Assembly: GCA_963930645.1 (NCBI GenBank)
Contig: OZ005662.1
Location: forward strand, 80,606,841 to 80,670,840
Source of the DNA: Salticus scenicus
Taxonomy: Eukaryota; Arthropoda; Arachnida; Araneae; Salticidae
Reading direction: 5' to 3'
Length of the DNA: 64,000 bases
Of this stretch, positions 1 to 8,368 are shown in pieces. A program made the translations under genes and the position numbers. Each line of letters starts with the position of its first letter. The first letter of the stretch is position 1. The notes beneath the pieces are model-generated. The model was not told where the DNA came from. It did no database searches and saw nothing but the letters and a program-made list of their open reading frames with translations.

Positions 1-661
1 GCTTTGTAGCGCGGGACCTTTTCCGAAAGGTGATACGACCATTCCACGTAACATGAATACGGGGTCGTCTTTTAATACGAAAAAGTCGCAGCAAATGGTA
101 GACTGGACTTGGAACCATTTATTCTTGTGAAGCGATCTGTACATGGCCGAAGCATGGGCTGCTGTGTAATAACAATTCATGGCGTTTCTCATTAACCAGG
201 CCACGATCGTGAAAGACTCTTCGAACGTACAGTCCTCCGGTAAAGCGTAACACGGATAACATAGAGATTGATGCTTGTCCTTTTTAGCGGCGATAGTTCT
301 TCCTTTTATGGCCAAGTCGTCTCGCGTACCGCAAGCGCATTTTCGAGCTCGGTCGAACAGCGCGTAGGGTGAGGCCTGATTCACTATTGTGATGAGCCTT
401 TCTTCGACAGCCAAGTTTAGAAAGTCTCTTGGTACGTTGTCTGGCACGATCAATGAGTCGCATACCATGATCGAAATTGTAAATTTTAAAGCGTATGAGG
501 ACAAACGAACCTTGAAAATACCAAGTGTTGGGAAAGACTTTGATGGTAATGCGACCTAGATGAAAGAGCCGAAAATAGGTAACGAGATAATAACCCAATA
601 ACTTTTTGTGGAAAGCTAGGCAGGGGTTCCTCACTCGAACACGGAATGAGAAGAATGACAT
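1..661 (-). pseudogene. Unidentified protein gene, frameshifted, runs off left edge
   Basis: Two frames each read as protein but neither covers the region. From the ATG at 661 one frame begins MSFFSFRVRVRN and turns into low-complexity basic sequence below about position 466. A second frame is open from 555 to the window edge, rich in Cys and aromatics (for example CACGTRDD, LCYPCYALPEDC), and looks like the real continuation. This suggests one frameshift between 466 and 555. The start at 661 is preferred because the TATA box (685-698) would otherwise lie on the first ATG, and TCAGTC just before 661 fits an initiator. No family recognised. The 3' end is outside the window. Confidence 0.5.
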
Positions 662-684
662 GACTGATTCAAACAGAGATGCCA

Positions 685-758
685 TTTATATATAAATAGG
701 CTATGGTAAAAAATATGACCTTGAAAAAAAAAAAAAAAAAAAATTTTTTTTTTTTTTT
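685..758 (-). promoter_or_regulatory. Minus-facing promoter plus A20T15 dyad
   Basis: TATA box at 685-698, TGACCTTG (minus strand CAAGGTCA, a nuclear-receptor half-site) at 716-723, then A(724-743)T(744-758). It drives the frameshifted gene at the left edge. The T side holds the 3' end of the next minus gene. Confidence 0.6.
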
Positions 759-790
759 AGATTGGTAGATTGGTTGACTGGTAGATTTTT

Positions 791-1549
791 TTAATGGTAA
801 AATGATAGTTTATTAATATTATCTTTATCAAGTATACAATAATTATATTCAAAATCTTCTGTAAAATGTGGATCATTTGGAAATACATATTGTTCTCCCC
901 AATCACATTCGTCACAATTTATATCGATGCATTCTACAATTATACCGTAGCCGTAATATAGTTTTACTACCATATGTGCTTTGTCTTCAGTATCGTAATT
1001 CAAGATAAAGGGTTTATCAAATACATATTGTTTACAATTGTGATAAAGTAATTTCAATCTATGATTTATAACAATGTTATCGTATACCAATTCGTAATAT
1101 TTCATATCTTCATCGATGGGTATAATTTGTTCTGGAAGCAAAATTTCACGATGGTAATCTGCCATTGACAAATTTTCCGAAAATTTATATTTTACACTTT
1201 TTCTCATTTCTCCAATATTTAGGCATTCTATAGGTAAATAAATATCACCTGGATCACGTCCCAGATTTAAACATTCGAAATGGCGATAGCATATACTCAT
1301 ATTTTTTGCGTCTATAAACACGTAATACGGTGCATTGTTAGATCCAAGGAACCAGCCATATTTTATCATAGAGGTTAAATGTAAAAATATTTTTTCTTTG
1401 AGAGTCCATGCATGTTCATAGGCCAACACTTCCTTATATTCAGATATGGCATCCAGACCGTTAACTTTATCGTACAGAGAAAAATATTTTCTACAGAGCA
1501 GCATTTTAATGTCAAAGGGTAAGTTGAGAAATGAAATTGGTTCAGCCAT
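791..1549 (-). CDS. Unidentified 252-aa accessory protein, possible F-box-like N-terminus
   Basis: Complete ORF with its own promoter. A TATA box near 1613-1620 lies about 65 bases upstream of the ATG, with TCATTC about 25 bases after it. The first 40 residues (ISFLNLPFDIKMLL onward) have an LP-x-D/E spacing reminiscent of F-box motifs, but this is weak. The C-terminus carries CIDINCDECDWGEQY, a CxxC cluster. The neighbour at 1806-2568 is a tandem copy that kept the promoter and most of the sequence but has a frameshift. No catalytic motif. A ubiquitin-ligase adaptor role is only a guess. Confidence 0.7.
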   Translation of the reverse strand: MAEPISFLNLPFDIKMLLCRKYFSLYDKVNGLDAISEYKEVLAYEHAWTLKEKIFLHLTSMIKYGWFLGSNNAPYYVFIDAKNMSICYRHFECLNLGRDPGDIYLPIECLNIGEMRKSVKYKFSENLSMADYHREILLPEQIIPIDEDMKYYELVYDNIVINHRLKLLYHNCKQYVFDKPFILNYDTEDKAHMVVKLYYGYGIIVECIDINCDECDWGEQYVFPNDPHFTEDFEYNYCILDKDNINKLSFYH

Positions 1550-1710
1550 TTCTATCGTCTGAACAAACGTTTCACTAAATCACGAATGATTCGATAGCGC
1601 TGGGCTCTGGGCTTTATATACTGATCTGCCAGGCCGTTGCATAAGCCTTTTCCATGAAAACAGGATATGATAAAGTTATTTATAGACTGTGATATTTTCA
1701 CCGTCAGTAA

Positions 1711-1748
1711 TTAGAAAATGCTCCGCCCACGTGACCACATTAAAAAAA

Positions 1749-1782
<34 letters not shown>
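1711..1782. promoter_or_regulatory. E-box/GC-box element with A11T30 dyad
   Basis: The minus strand reads TCACGTGGGCGG followed by AGCATTTTCTAA, combining an E-box and a GC-box, next to A(1742-1752)T(1753-1782). It lies about 90 bases upstream of the TATA box of the gene at 791-1549. The same element recurs near 2738, 2818, 29398, 48018 and 50066. Confidence 0.55.
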
Positions 1783-1785
<3 letters not shown>

Positions 1786-1805
1786 GGTGGGGGGGGGTAT
1801 ATTAT

Positions 1806-2568
1806 TTAATGATACAATGTTTGTTTTTCAATATTATCCTTATCGATTATACGATAATTACATTGAAATTCTTCTGTCCAATGTGAATCAACTGGAAATA
1901 CATATTGTTCTCCCTTATCACATTCATCACAATACATATTGATACATTCTACAATAATACAGTGGTCGTCATATGGCTTTATTTCAATATGTATTTCGTT
2001 ACAATCCTCGTAACACATGATATAGGGTTTATTAAATGCATATTGTCTGCAATACTGATAAATTAAATTCAGTCTGATTTATAACGATAGTACCATATCG
2101 TAAGTTATAATATTTCAAATCCTCCAAGTTTTCAACAGACATAACTATTTTTGAAGGCAAAATTTCACGAAAGCAATCTACCATTGAATAATATCCCGTA
2201 CATTTAATTTTTATATTTTTTCTCATTTCTCCAATATTTACGTATAGCATAGGTAAATAAATATCACTTGAGTCCTGTTCCGGATCTAAGTAGTTGAAAT
2301 AGCGATAGCATATACTCATATTTTTTGCATCCATAAACACGTAACACGGTTTATTGTTAAATCCAAGGTGCCAGCCAAATTTTATCATGGAGGTTATACG
2401 TAAAAATAGTTTTTCTTTGGGAGTCCATGCATATGGATTGACCAGCACTTTCTTATATTCAGATATAGTATTCAAACTGTGAACTTTATCGTACAGAGAA
2501 ATATATTTTCTACAGAGCAGTATTTTAATGTCAAAGGGTAAGTTGAGAAATGAAATTCGTTCAGCCAT
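1806..2568 (-). pseudogene. Frameshifted tandem copy of the 791-1549 gene
   Basis: From the ATG at 2568 the reading frame matches the neighbouring 252-aa protein (MAERISFLNLPFDIK against MAEPISFLNLPFDIK) for about 165 residues. It then diverges into a short nonsense tail ending at 2032. A second frame from about 2070 down to 1806 matches the rest of the neighbour, including the DECD-x-GEQYVFP stretch. One indel near 2070 explains this. The promoter is also duplicated. It is either a decayed copy, or an assembly indel in an intact gene. Confidence 0.7.
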
Positions 2569-2737
2569 TTCTATCGTCTGAACAAACTCTTCACTAAGGC
2601 ACGAATGATTTGATAGCGCTGGGCTCTGGGCTTTATATACTGATTTGCCACACCCACTGAAACCGTTGCATAAACCTTTTTCATGAAACCGGATATGATA
2701 AAGTTATTTATAGAATGTGATATTTTCACTATCAGTG

Positions 2738-2783
2738 CTTAGAAAATGCACCGCCCACGTGACTTGAAAAAAAAAAAAAAAAA

Positions 2784-2817
<34 letters not shown>

Positions 2818-2846
2818 CAAGTCACGTGGGCGGTGCATTTTCTAAG
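2738..2846. promoter_or_regulatory. Symmetric divergent promoter: 29-bp inverted arms around an A21T30 dyad
   Basis: The arm at 2738-2766 and the arm at 2818-2846 are perfect reverse complements of 29 bases, each with CACGTG overlapping GGGCGG. The tract A(2767-2787)T(2788-2817) lies between them. The minus side serves the duplicated gene at 1806-2568 and the plus side the gene at 2917. The whole site is a palindrome of about 109 bp. Confidence 0.75.
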
Positions 2847-2909
2847 TAATGACGGTGTAAATATCTTTTTTTCAATTCTATCAATGTTATTTTTTTCAAG
2901 CCTTGTACA

Positions 2910-2916
2910 AATAAAG
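2910..2916 (+). promoter_or_regulatory. AATAAAG motif directly before the ATG
   Basis: AATAAAG abuts the start codon at 2917. The same motif precedes several other genes (14201, 18944, 45100, 46582, 46854, 48096). Candidate start-proximal promoter of the second promoter class. Confidence 0.45.
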
Positions 2917-3804
2917 ATGAAACATTCTACGTATAAAAAATTATACCAAGCCCATCTAGGAGTCGTTAATGAAACGGATTTGTTACTATCTCGAAACGAA
3001 GAGTCTGACCCCTTTTACCAAAATCTAATTGATATCATAGTTTCAAAGAACGCGCCTACGATTGCATGGGATACTAAACCCTTCACAACCGAATTCATTT
3101 CAGGGCCTGTACGTCAAAGATTAGATGAAACATTTTTTGCTTTCGTATTGAGAACGGCTGCTATCATCAAAGAAGAGAGCTACATACGCACGTATCGAAA
3201 ACCTGAATCGCATCAAGCCGTTTTAGCATGGATTTCTATTTTACGTAACGTTATGATGACTGGTTTGGCTTTACTCTATAATGTAAAATGGACGCCCGAA
3301 ATCATCCTCAATCATTTGGAGCCTACCATCGTGAAAATGTTTAGCCAAGGTGACGCGTCGGCATTACGCAAGCTCATGTTGGATTTGGGCATAAAGCTGG
3401 CCCAAGAAGAACTTTATCCGGCAGAACTTTCATTTGAAAAAATGAGTTTTTTACAAATTACACAATTCGGTTCATTTTACTGGAGATATTTACACTGGAT
3501 GGCTGAAGCGATTGCCATAAGGAATGAAGACATGAATTTGTATAAAGACGTATGGTTAGATTTGTTGAAAGGTCCAATTTATCGGACCCTTCGATGCGGA
3601 ATATGTATGGTGCATTTCCAAAACATGATAAAAGAAAACCATGAGAGGTTAACGTACGAGAATTTACCTAAACTGTTTTTCGAAATACATAATAAAACTC
3701 ATGCGATCCGGCGAGAACATTACAAATTTTTACAAGAACCCAACTATTCAGAATCGCAATACGAGGCAGATTCGGCATTCATGCGCCAAGCTCTATTGCC
3801 GTAG
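2917..3804 (+). CDS. Unidentified 295-aa protein
   Basis: The ORF is open further upstream only through the T tract, which would add poly-Lys and poly-Phe, so the ATG at 2917 right after AATAAAG is preferred. The product begins MKHSTYKKLYQAHLG and is mixed alpha-helical with no signal peptide and no membrane segment. It contains a short Cys pair (RCGICMVHF) near residue 230. Its 3' end overlaps the convergent gene at 3744-4178 by 61 bases, typical of the compact core-like genes here. Function unknown. Confidence 0.75.
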   Translation: MKHSTYKKLYQAHLGVVNETDLLLSRNEESDPFYQNLIDIIVSKNAPTIAWDTKPFTTEFISGPVRQRLDETFFAFVLRTAAIIKEESYIRTYRKPESHQAVLAWISILRNVMMTGLALLYNVKWTPEIILNHLEPTIVKMFSQGDASALRKLMLDLGIKLAQEELYPAELSFEKMSFLQITQFGSFYWRYLHWMAEAIAIRNEDMNLYKDVWLDLLKGPIYRTLRCGICMVHFQNMIKENHERLTYENLPKLFFEIHNKTHAIRREHYKFLQEPNYSESQYEADSAFMRQALLP

Positions 3805-4178
3805 TAAGATGATTTACCAGACGCTGGTTTTCTGATCTCGTTGATTTGCATGCGCTTGAAAATGGACGGTGTCACAGCCACTCGATCTTTGAAAGAGAGT
3901 GCAGCTTGGTCGCCGATCGCTTCAGGATAAGACTCCCACCAGACCAAAGACTGATCGTTTCCTATATCTTCTGAAATATATCTGCCATCTATTTCTTGAA
4001 GAACGCTGTTATGTAATATGCCACCATACGTTCCGTGATACAAACGAGGATTCACTAAGACAAAATTCGGTGCTGGCTTTTCTTGCTGGGGTGTGACAGC
4101 ATATCTAAACACGCTTGTCTGTTGAAATATTTTTATCAACTGGTCTACTGATGTGTGAGGGATGTAAAGAAAAGACAT
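3744..4178 (-). CDS. Unidentified 144-aa protein
   Basis: The ATG at 4178 is chosen because the TATA box (4211-4219) lies upstream of it. The longer reading frame would start inside the promoter. The product starts MSFLYIPHTSVDQLIK and ends in a Ser/Arg/Tyr-rich tail. It has no membrane segment and no recognisable motif. It overlaps the 3' end of the plus-strand gene at 2917-3804 by 61 bases. Confidence 0.7.
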   Translation of the reverse strand: MSFLYIPHTSVDQLIKIFQQTSVFRYAVTPQQEKPAPNFVLVNPRLYHGTYGGILHNSVLQEIDGRYISEDIGNDQSLVWWESYPEAIGDQAALSFKDRVAVTPSIFKRMQINEIRKPASGKSSYYGNRAWRMNAESASYCDSE

Positions 4179-4210
4179 CTTGAATGAAATGATAGCACAA
4201 AGCTGATGCT

Positions 4211-4234
4211 TATATATAGAGTGAAGCCACACCC

Positions 4235-4270
<36 letters not shown>

Positions 4271-4286
4271 TTTTTTTTTTTTTTTT
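4211..4286 (-). promoter_or_regulatory. CACCC/TATA promoter plus A28T20 dyad
   Basis: TATATATA at 4211-4219 and GCCACACCCAC at 4226-4236 (minus strand GTGGGTGTGGC), then A(4239-4266)T(4267-4286). Drives the gene at 3744-4178. Confidence 0.65.
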
Positions 4287-4686
4287 AAGTTGGTTGGTTG
4301 GTTGATGAAGTTAGTTTTCTAAAGTTATATTTCACAGTTGGTTTCTAAAGTTATATTTTCAGTTGGTTTCTAAAATTATATTTTCTTTAGCCAATTATTG
4401 TAGATGGCGCTGTAGTTAATATATATAGTATATATATATATATATATATAGTATATCTATTTGGGTGGGTGGGAGTGGAATTTATTTCTTCTACTGTACG
4501 GTCATGCATAAACTCGCTCCTAATGTCTAAACCCATTTCCTTTAAAATAGGATGAAATCACACAATTTATACAATATTAGCTTTGAAAACAAGATATTTA
4601 TAGACTTTTCTCTGACAAATGACAAGATATTGCAGGTTTTCATGAAATCAGAATAGAACATGGGTTTTTATAGAATTTTTTTTTTT
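4287..4686. repeat. Dispersed hr-like element, copy 1
   Basis: It begins with GGTTGGTTGGTTG next to the T tract, followed by repeated TTTCTAAAGTTATATTTC units and GTAGATGGCGCTG. Then come an alternating TA stretch with AGTATATCTATT, GGGTGGGTGGGAGTGG, and GGTCATGCATAAAC. Five further copies lie at 9502, 18449, 28838, 42414 and 57181, all in the same orientation. No coding potential seen. Candidate replication or enhancer region. Confidence 0.7.
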
Positions 4687-4690
4687 CAGT

Positions 4691-5227
4691 TTATGAGACA
4701 CTAGCAAAAATGTTTTCTGTTGGACAGTATTCTATTTCTTCAGGTATACAATCTGAAAAGAAAATACGCCCAGCAACTATGTTTTTTTCATCTTCTTCAG
4801 ATAATTTGTAAGGTATAAAATCTGAGACAAATCTATAGGCAGCTGATAAAGTTTTATCTCTTCCATTATAGTCATAATCTAATAAGATAATAGAATCGTA
4901 AAATTTCTTCAAATAAGTATATGTTGGTCTGTCGATAGCCACTAACTCAATCTCTTGATCGCTTTCTAAACATTTTTGTACATATTTAAGCATGGCTTTG
5001 AAATTAAGCAAACTAATTTCATGATTTAGTTTCATAAATGACTGATAATTGTCAGATTGTACAAAATCATACTTTTGATCTTCATTATTACATTTAAAAT
5101 ATTTCGTAAATAATCCAAGTTTAATGGTTTTGAATGGCGGTTTGGTTGAAGTCAGAGTCATTTCCCACGGAATTGGTTTATTTTCGAAAAGGATAAACGA
5201 AATATGAACAGTGCATAATTCTGGCAT
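4691..5227 (-). CDS. Unidentified 178-aa accessory protein
   Basis: Starts MPELCTVHISFILFEN at 5227, about 60 bases downstream of a long TATA run (5286-5303). The sequence is acidic and Tyr/Phe-rich with no signal peptide, no transmembrane stretch and no zinc-binding cluster. The stop codon is followed by a short T-rich stretch and the hr-like element rather than the usual dyad. No family recognised. Confidence 0.7.
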   Translation of the reverse strand: MPELCTVHISFILFENKPIPWEMTLTSTKPPFKTIKLGLFTKYFKCNNEDQKYDFVQSDNYQSFMKLNHEISLLNFKAMLKYVQKCLESDQEIELVAIDRPTYTYLKKFYDSIILLDYDYNGRDKTLSAAYRFVSDFIPYKLSEEDEKNIVAGRIFFSDCIPEEIEYCPTENIFASVS

Positions 5228-5285
5228 CGTGAGATCTCAGAGAGCTCAGAAGCTTAAATAACATTTTACCAGAAAAGCAAATGCT

Positions 5286-5331
5286 TATATATATATATAT
5301 ATACGAGCCATTAAAAAAAAAAAAAAAAAAA

Positions 5332-5370
<39 letters not shown>

Positions 5371-5382
5371 GTGGGTGTGGCT
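5286..5382. promoter_or_regulatory. Promoter module with A23T33 dyad and CACCC box on the right side
   Basis: A TATA run at 5286-5303 faces left toward the 4691-5227 gene. A(5313-5335)T(5336-5368) follows. GTGGGTGTGGC at 5371-5381 faces right without a TATA box. Confidence 0.55.
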
Positions 5383-5386
5383 TAAC

Positions 5387-6304
5387 TTAAATTAATCTTT
5401 TAGTTATAAGCGTGTCAATAAAATCGGCTACGTCTGATGAATTCGTTTTTATCCAGTCTTTAAAAATTAATCCTGTATTTGTCGTTGGGCAAAAAAGCGT
5501 TTGTTTTAGAAACGTATGTTCTGTCATGCAATCCACTCGTCCTATAAGGGTTTCATTTTGCATTCTTGACAGTTCATGTCTACACGGAGAAGTTTTGTCG
5601 TCCGGATTTAGATGGAAATATGTGCCACAGTCACAGGTTTTGCCATTCCAACCCATAAATGGAAGAGGGTGCGTTATATCTCTTAAGCAATAATCTACTG
5701 AGCATACAAATTGAAATGCAGAAATCATAGGCGTTCCGTCTATTGATTTGGATCCGCATTTGCATCGATATCTGAGTTGGTCTCCTAGCGGTTCGTAATA
5801 ATCTTCGATGTTGTCGCCAGCCTCTTCCTGTTTTAAATAGTCCCACAATACATTCAAGTTGTTATCTTGAGTTTCTTCGTTCTTACAAGCGCGTTTCTTA
5901 TCGCCTTTAAACACGATTTCATTTAATGGTAAACAGGACCAGCCTGCCAACGAAAATACATGATAATTGGTTTTTAAATTGCATTTGTCCACGCCTTTTG
6001 GTAAACAATACGTTCCAGGGGTTAATTTTTTATTCATAACGTATATTCGTTCGTTCGCGTCTACGATATGAAATGGTACAAAATCCGTTTCATTGTTGCA
6101 AAATTTCTTACAGTCGCATGGTTCGCTAGACGGACATTTGAATCCGTGCAGAGGGCAAGCCGATTGAGATATTGGATGAATCATGCGTTCGAGCCAATGC
6201 ATCGGTTCGCTTTTCAAGTGGATGTTAGGCTTGTAGTACAGATTGATCATCGTGACTAAGATGAGTGTAAATAATATCAAAGAAATGTATGTACTCTTTG
6301 GCAT
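5387..6304 (-). CDS. Per os infectivity factor-like membrane protein (PIF-1/2/3-type)
   Basis: A 305-residue protein with an N-terminal hydrophobic anchor (about residues 7-24) and then a Cys-rich ectodomain. It has repeated features of the baculovirus/nudivirus PIF proteins: CDCKKFC, a GTYCLP step, CNLKTNYHVFSLAGWSC, YRCKCGS and CDCGTYF. In that group, anchored PIF proteins form the entry complex of virions at the midgut. Which PIF it is cannot be settled by eye; the N-terminal half recalls PIF-3 and the C-terminal CDCG part PIF-1/PIF-2. The ATG at 6304 is used because the longer frame starts at TTG. It overlaps the divergent gene at 6261-6650 by 44 bases. Confidence 0.65.
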   Translation of the reverse strand: MPKSTYISLILFTLILVTMINLYYKPNIHLKSEPMHWLERMIHPISQSACPLHGFKCPSSEPCDCKKFCNNETDFVPFHIVDANERIYVMNKKLTPGTYCLPKGVDKCNLKTNYHVFSLAGWSCLPLNEIVFKGDKKRACKNEETQDNNLNVLWDYLKQEEAGDNIEDYYEPLGDQLRYRCKCGSKSIDGTPMISAFQFVCSVDYCLRDITHPLPFMGWNGKTCDCGTYFHLNPDDKTSPCRHELSRMQNETLIGRVDCMTEHTFLKQTLFCPTTNTGLIFKDWIKTNSSDVADFIDTLITKRLI

Positions 6305-6650
6305 TCTTTGTCTAATGTTCTTGGCTTTCAATTTGGAATTTATACCGGGCCGGCCATGGCATGGACATTACGTCCTGATATGGAAATGGAACGAGTTTAC
6401 GCTCATTCGAATTTTACCCAAAGACATTTTCGTTTTAGTTGATAAAGATATCATTTATAGATATGCGTCGACTTCATCAAAAGATACTTACATACCAGCG
6501 ATTCGCTTAGACACCCAAATTCAAAAAGAAATTCTACATTATCGCTATTTATTAAATTGGATAAAAGAACTGCCCGTTGCTAAAGCTTACCCCACAAATT
6601 TATCAAACGAAGTTGAAATTTTAAATCACGTATCTAAAGCATTGCAATAA
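6261..6650 (+). CDS. Small N-anchored protein, 129 aa, unidentified
   Basis: Starts MSVNNIKEMYVLFG after CTAAG. A single hydrophobic segment (about residues 8-23, YVLFGILCLMFLAF) is followed by a soluble domain beginning around GRPWHGHYVL. Topology looks like a type II or signal-anchor protein. It is divergent from, and overlaps the 5' end of, the PIF-like gene, and it overlaps the 3' end of the next convergent gene by 17 bases. The context suggests a virion envelope protein, but no family is recognised. Confidence 0.65.
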   Translation: MSVNNIKEMYVLFGILCLMFLAFNLEFIPGRPWHGHYVLIWKWNEFTLIRILPKDIFVLVDKDIIYRYASTSSKDTYIPAIRLDTQIQKEILHYRYLLNWIKELPVAKAYPTNLSNEVEILNHVSKALQ

Positions 6651-7131
6651 ATCTACGAAAACTATGAAACGAGCCAGCCGTATACACTTTCACGTTTTTA
6701 TGCTGAGTTTGTACCTCTTTAAGAATTTCATCTTCTTGAAACCATAACTGAAAAAAGCATACGTATTCGACGCCGGTAATGTCTAAATATAAATGAAATA
6801 ATTCCAGGCCGACTTTAACATTTTCGTCTTTATGTATTTGTTTGACTCGAAACGGGTAATATGGAAACACAGACACGTAACGAGGCAATTTCTTACCTAA
6901 ATTTGTATTGTAAAATGGGATTAGAACTACACCCTTGCATGGACGTCTTAAGCGAGTTAGAAGTGGGATACTAGGCTCAAAGGCTATGAAGCCATCTATT
7001 TTCGAATGGGAATAGATGATATCTAACATACGACGGATAAATTGACGAGTTAATTCCATCTTTTGATAAGGTTTAAAGAGTCTGAAATAATGCTGGGCAA
7101 CTTCGTGCTGTAGGGCATTGTAATCGAACAT
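6634..7131 (-). CDS. Unidentified 165-aa protein
   Basis: Starts MFDYNALQHEVAQHYF just after an initiator-like TCATTC. TATA (7170-7178) and CACCC (7182-7193) lie upstream. Basic, with hydrophobic strands (RPCKGVVLIPFYN) and no membrane segment. It is convergent with the small anchored protein to its left. No family recognised. Confidence 0.7.
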   Translation of the reverse strand: MFDYNALQHEVAQHYFRLFKPYQKMELTRQFIRRMLDIIYSHSKIDGFIAFEPSIPLLTRLRRPCKGVVLIPFYNTNLGKKLPRYVSVFPYYPFRVKQIHKDENVKVGLELFHLYLDITGVEYVCFFQLWFQEDEILKEVQTQHKNVKVYTAGSFHSFRRFIAML

Positions 7132-7169
7132 GATGATAGAATGAGTAGAATCTGACCGATCGCGTAGCT

Positions 7170-7224
7170 TATATATAGCTAGGCCACACCCACTATTAAA
7201 AAAAAAAAAAAAAAAAAAATTTTT
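7170..7224 (-). promoter_or_regulatory. CACCC/TATA promoter plus short A22T5 dyad
   Basis: TATATATAG at 7170-7178, GGCCACACCCACT at 7182-7194, A(7198-7219)T(7220-7224). The T arm is interrupted by C, so this is one of the least symmetric dyads. Confidence 0.6.
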
Positions 7225-7239
7225 CTTTTCAAGGCTATG

Positions 7240-8214
7240 TTAAATTATTTCGTTCATTATATTTTGACACAATTTATATTTTTGTACTTTTATGGGGTTG
7301 ATAAACGTATTATAATATTCTGTAAAATTTTCCCCAGTTAGTATTTGAAATAAAGGCGTTTGTTTGCATAAGCGACACCAATATTTTATATCTTGTGTAT
7401 AATATCCAGTGCCACGTAATTGTACCCTAAAGAAATATCGGTCTATTAAACACTCTTCTCCATAAAAAGATAATTTCATACATTTTAAACACATATGGAT
7501 TTGTTTTTTATCCTTTACAAAGTAGCATCGAACATAAATTAATTTTAACATTTTATCGTTATTTAAATATATTCGATTTTGATTAAAATAGTAAGCGCTA
7601 TATTTGTCAAATGTGGTATCTATTTCAGAAAATAATATCTCTATAGGTTTATATTTCAAAGAATCCTTAAGACGTTGTTCTAAACTCTTATATTTTTCTT
7701 TAAACTGAGTAGTATGTGTATTGTATTTATCATATTCTTGAACAGCTTTTTGAAAAATCCTAGTAGGTAAATACAAATTCTCGATATCATGAAAATATAT
7801 AATATTATCCCATATCGTTTGAAGGGACCAATCTTCTAACGTAAAAAAGTGACAGTCGCAAATCTCAACAATCTCAAATCCCTTAGGATAAATATTACAT
7901 ATACTGGCATATCTTTTTTGATCAATTAAATTTATTTTGAATCCAAATAAGAAATCTTTCCAAACGTCTTGTTCAATTTCATTCTCTGAAGTTATAAATA
8001 TATGTATATGTGGCTCCAGTACTTTTTTATAATGATATATAGTATTAATGACTTCTATCGAATGAATTTTGACAATTTTATCAAATAAACTATACGTATT
8101 TTGTAGTCGTTTTATTATGGCGTGATATATAAATTTTAAATTTCTATGTTCGTGGCGCCGATATCTACTATATACATAATCTTCGTCATAAGGATGTGCA
8201 CATCGCAACTCCAT
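7240..8214 (-). CDS. Accessory family A protein, copy 1 (324 aa)
   Basis: The ATG at 8214 (MELRCAHPYDED) is preferred over a longer frame that starts inside the promoter. It is a clear paralog of the gene at 8369-9340: both share AIIKRLQNTYSLFDKI/AIIKQQKNAYHLFDKI, VWKDFLFGFKINLID, FFTLEDWSL and a C-terminal cysteine region (CLKCMKLSFYGEECL, WCRLCKQTPLFQ) that could bind zinc. No enzyme motif. Tandem duplication with separate promoters suggests a lineage-specific expanded family. Confidence 0.75.
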   Translation of the reverse strand: MELRCAHPYDEDYVYSRYRRHEHRNLKFIYHAIIKRLQNTYSLFDKIVKIHSIEVINTIYHYKKVLEPHIHIFITSENEIEQDVWKDFLFGFKINLIDQKRYASICNIYPKGFEIVEICDCHFFTLEDWSLQTIWDNIIYFHDIENLYLPTRIFQKAVQEYDKYNTHTTQFKEKYKSLEQRLKDSLKYKPIEILFSEIDTTFDKYSAYYFNQNRIYLNNDKMLKLIYVRCYFVKDKKQIHMCLKCMKLSFYGEECLIDRYFFRVQLRGTGYYTQDIKYWCRLCKQTPLFQILTGENFTEYYNTFINPIKVQKYKLCQNIMNEII

Positions 8215-8264
8215 ACATGAAAATAATTTTAAAAATAATGTACAACATCCAGTAAAGCTACTGC

Positions 8265-8315
8265 TTATATATAGCCAAGTCACGCCCACGCTTCGTTAAG
8301 GTTACGCCAAGGTCA

Positions 8316-8352
<37 letters not shown>

Positions 8353-8365
8353 TTTTTTTTTTTTT
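8265..8365 (-). promoter_or_regulatory. Promoter module plus A32T17 dyad
   Basis: TATA at 8265-8273, CACGCCCACG at 8281-8290, CCAAGGTCAC at 8307-8316 touching A(8317-8348)T(8349-8365). Here a CACCC-type box and a nuclear-receptor half-site occur together. Confidence 0.55.
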
Positions 8366-8368
8366 AAC

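Noticed and set aside
1718..1942. Plus-strand reading frame containing a long poly-Phe run
   Set aside because: It is created by translation through an A/T dyad and runs antisense to the 3' end of the duplicated gene at 1806-2568.
2746..2916. N-terminal extension of the 2917 gene with poly-Lys and poly-Phe
   Set aside because: The extension is the palindromic promoter and dyad. The ATG after AATAAAG at 2917 is the sensible start.
5412..5693. Plus-strand ORF within the PIF-like gene
   Set aside because: Antisense shadow of a Cys-rich coding region, without its own promoter or codon signal.
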